A stretch of 64,000 nucleotides of DNA, taken from positions 46,572-110,571 of the forward strand of contig NZ_AUAV01000023.1 in the NCBI RefSeq assembly GCF_000428905.1. Reading direction: 5' to 3'. The DNA comes from Brumicola pallidula DSM 14239 = ACAM 615 (GTDB lineage Bacteria > Pseudomonadota > Gammaproteobacteria > Enterobacterales > Alteromonadaceae). The position numbers were made by a program, and so were the translations under genes. The notes under the pieces were generated by a model. That model had not been told where the DNA came from and did not search any database. It worked only from the letters and a program-made list of their open reading frames with translations. Within the stretch, counting starts at the first letter, position 1; every line of letters starts with the position of its first letter. Shown here piece by piece: positions 63,608 through 64,000 of this stretch.

Positions 63608-64000
63608 CTAAAACCTGTATTTGATATTGATAAGGATACTTTTGACATCCTCCCCGCCCTGAAGGGCGGGGATCCCTGCGGGTGAACGCAACTTCTGCGC
63701 CCTACCTTCGGTGGGTTCCTGCTTCACAGAGCGGCCTGACTGCGCCGACTCTCCACAGGCTAACAAGCGATATCCTCGCTCTAAAACATTGATCGCGCCG
63801 ACCACATCGGCGTTATTTGCATAACCACGATCGACGCACAGGAACTGTGCTTGCGTGAGTCGATTGTCTTTACTGACATGCCCGCAGCACGGGCATGTTT
63901 GGCTGGTGTGGTGCGGCGGCACCGCAAGCAGCATACCACCGTTCCATGCCACCTTGTAGTCCAGCTGCCGCCTGAATTCTCCCCAGCCCTGATCGAGTAT
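63608..64000 (-). CDS. tnpB: TnpB (IS200/IS605 OrfB), C-terminal part
   Basis: The window edge cuts the gene. The zinc-finger/RuvC part is readable: [20 protein letters not shown], then [16 protein letters not shown] with the last RuvC Asp. The second zinc-ribbon pair is CVDR instead of CxxC (codon CGT for TGT), so the fourth cysteine is lost. The reading frame runs past the element end at 63642 and uses a TAG in the flanking DNA at 63608. TnpB proteins are RNA-guided nucleases; this one may be inactive. Confidence 0.9.
   Translation of the reverse strand: MLDQGWGEFRRQLDYKVAWNGGMLLAVPPHHTSQTCPCCGHVSKDNRLTQAQFLCVDRGYANNADVVGAINVLERGYRLLACGESAQSGRSVKQEPTEGRAQKLRSPAGIPALQGGEDVKSILINIKYRF
63642..64000 (-). 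mobile_element. IS200/IS605-type insertion sequence, right end
   Basis: The right end carries the hairpin CCCCGCCC-TGAA-GGGCGGGG (63652-63671), and on the minus strand TCAA at 63645-63642, the cleavage motif seen in IS608-like elements. The left end and any tnpA lie outside the window. No terminal inverted repeats or target duplication are expected in this family. Confidence 0.85.

Overview
The window is chromosomal DNA of a marine gammaproteobacterium, most likely in Alteromonadales (Glaciecola/Paraglaciecola/Alteromonas-like). The evidence is the moderately AT-rich coding style, the family mix (GH17 glucanases, OmpW, DUF5062, CioAB, ydbH-ynbE-ydbL, GldAFG-type ABC genes) and the lack of any plasmid or phage backbone. 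No rRNA or tRNA gene was seen. The assignment is inference from gene content.

Region 1 (1-7.4 kb) looks like a beta-glucan utilisation locus: a GPH-type sugar symporter cut by the left edge, three GH17 glycoside hydrolases, a secreted clan GH-A hydrolase and a LytS/LytTR-type two-component pair. Region 2 (7.5-25.8 kb) is mostly housekeeping and accessory metabolism: kynureninase-like enzyme, KatG, RIO kinase, DnaJ-related protein, AcuI-like reductase, amidohydrolase, OmpW, delta carbonic anhydrase, an OmpR/EnvZ-type pair, CDF transporter, CysD without CysN, a DUF6671 protein and an RluA-type pseudouridine synthase.

Region 3 (25.9-47.5 kb) is a low-oxygen island. It holds a GbsR-like regulator with a CioAB-type bd oxidase, a GldA/F/G-like ABC operon, UspA, two paralogous lipoprotein cytochromes c, CbpA-CbpM, ferredoxin-NADP reductase, a CDGSH protein, a FixL-like PAS kinase, a second soluble FixL-like kinase and a FixJ-like regulator. 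Consensus or near-consensus FNR boxes sit before gbsR-cioAB, between uspA and the first cytochrome, and before the second cytochrome. The same stretch holds three collapsed gene remnants: a beta-CASP metallo-beta-lactamase, an rbbA/ABC-permease scar, and an open reading frame formed by in-frame joining of pieces of phaC, a phosphate acetyl/butyryltransferase and ackA.

Region 4 (48-54.7 kb) is the most interesting. A winged-helix regulator, an EAL-domain protein and an unknown small protein precede a c-di-GMP-I (GEMM) riboswitch with terminator hairpins. The riboswitch leads a divergent chaperone-usher-like fimbrial operon: PapD-like chaperone, two DUF4402-like pilins, a strong terminator, a small secreted protein and a usher-like outer-membrane protein with terminal regulatory-like domains. 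Genes and riboswitch together suggest c-di-GMP control of a little-described surface fibre.

Region 5 (54.7-64 kb) holds a TolC-HlyD-ABC2 permease operon with no ATPase, the ydbH-ynbE-ydbL envelope operon (ydbH apparently starting at CTG), upp, and the right end of an IS200/IS605-type element with a tnpB that reads out of the element. Short perfect tandem duplications (9-18 bp units) recur through the whole window, in genes and between them.
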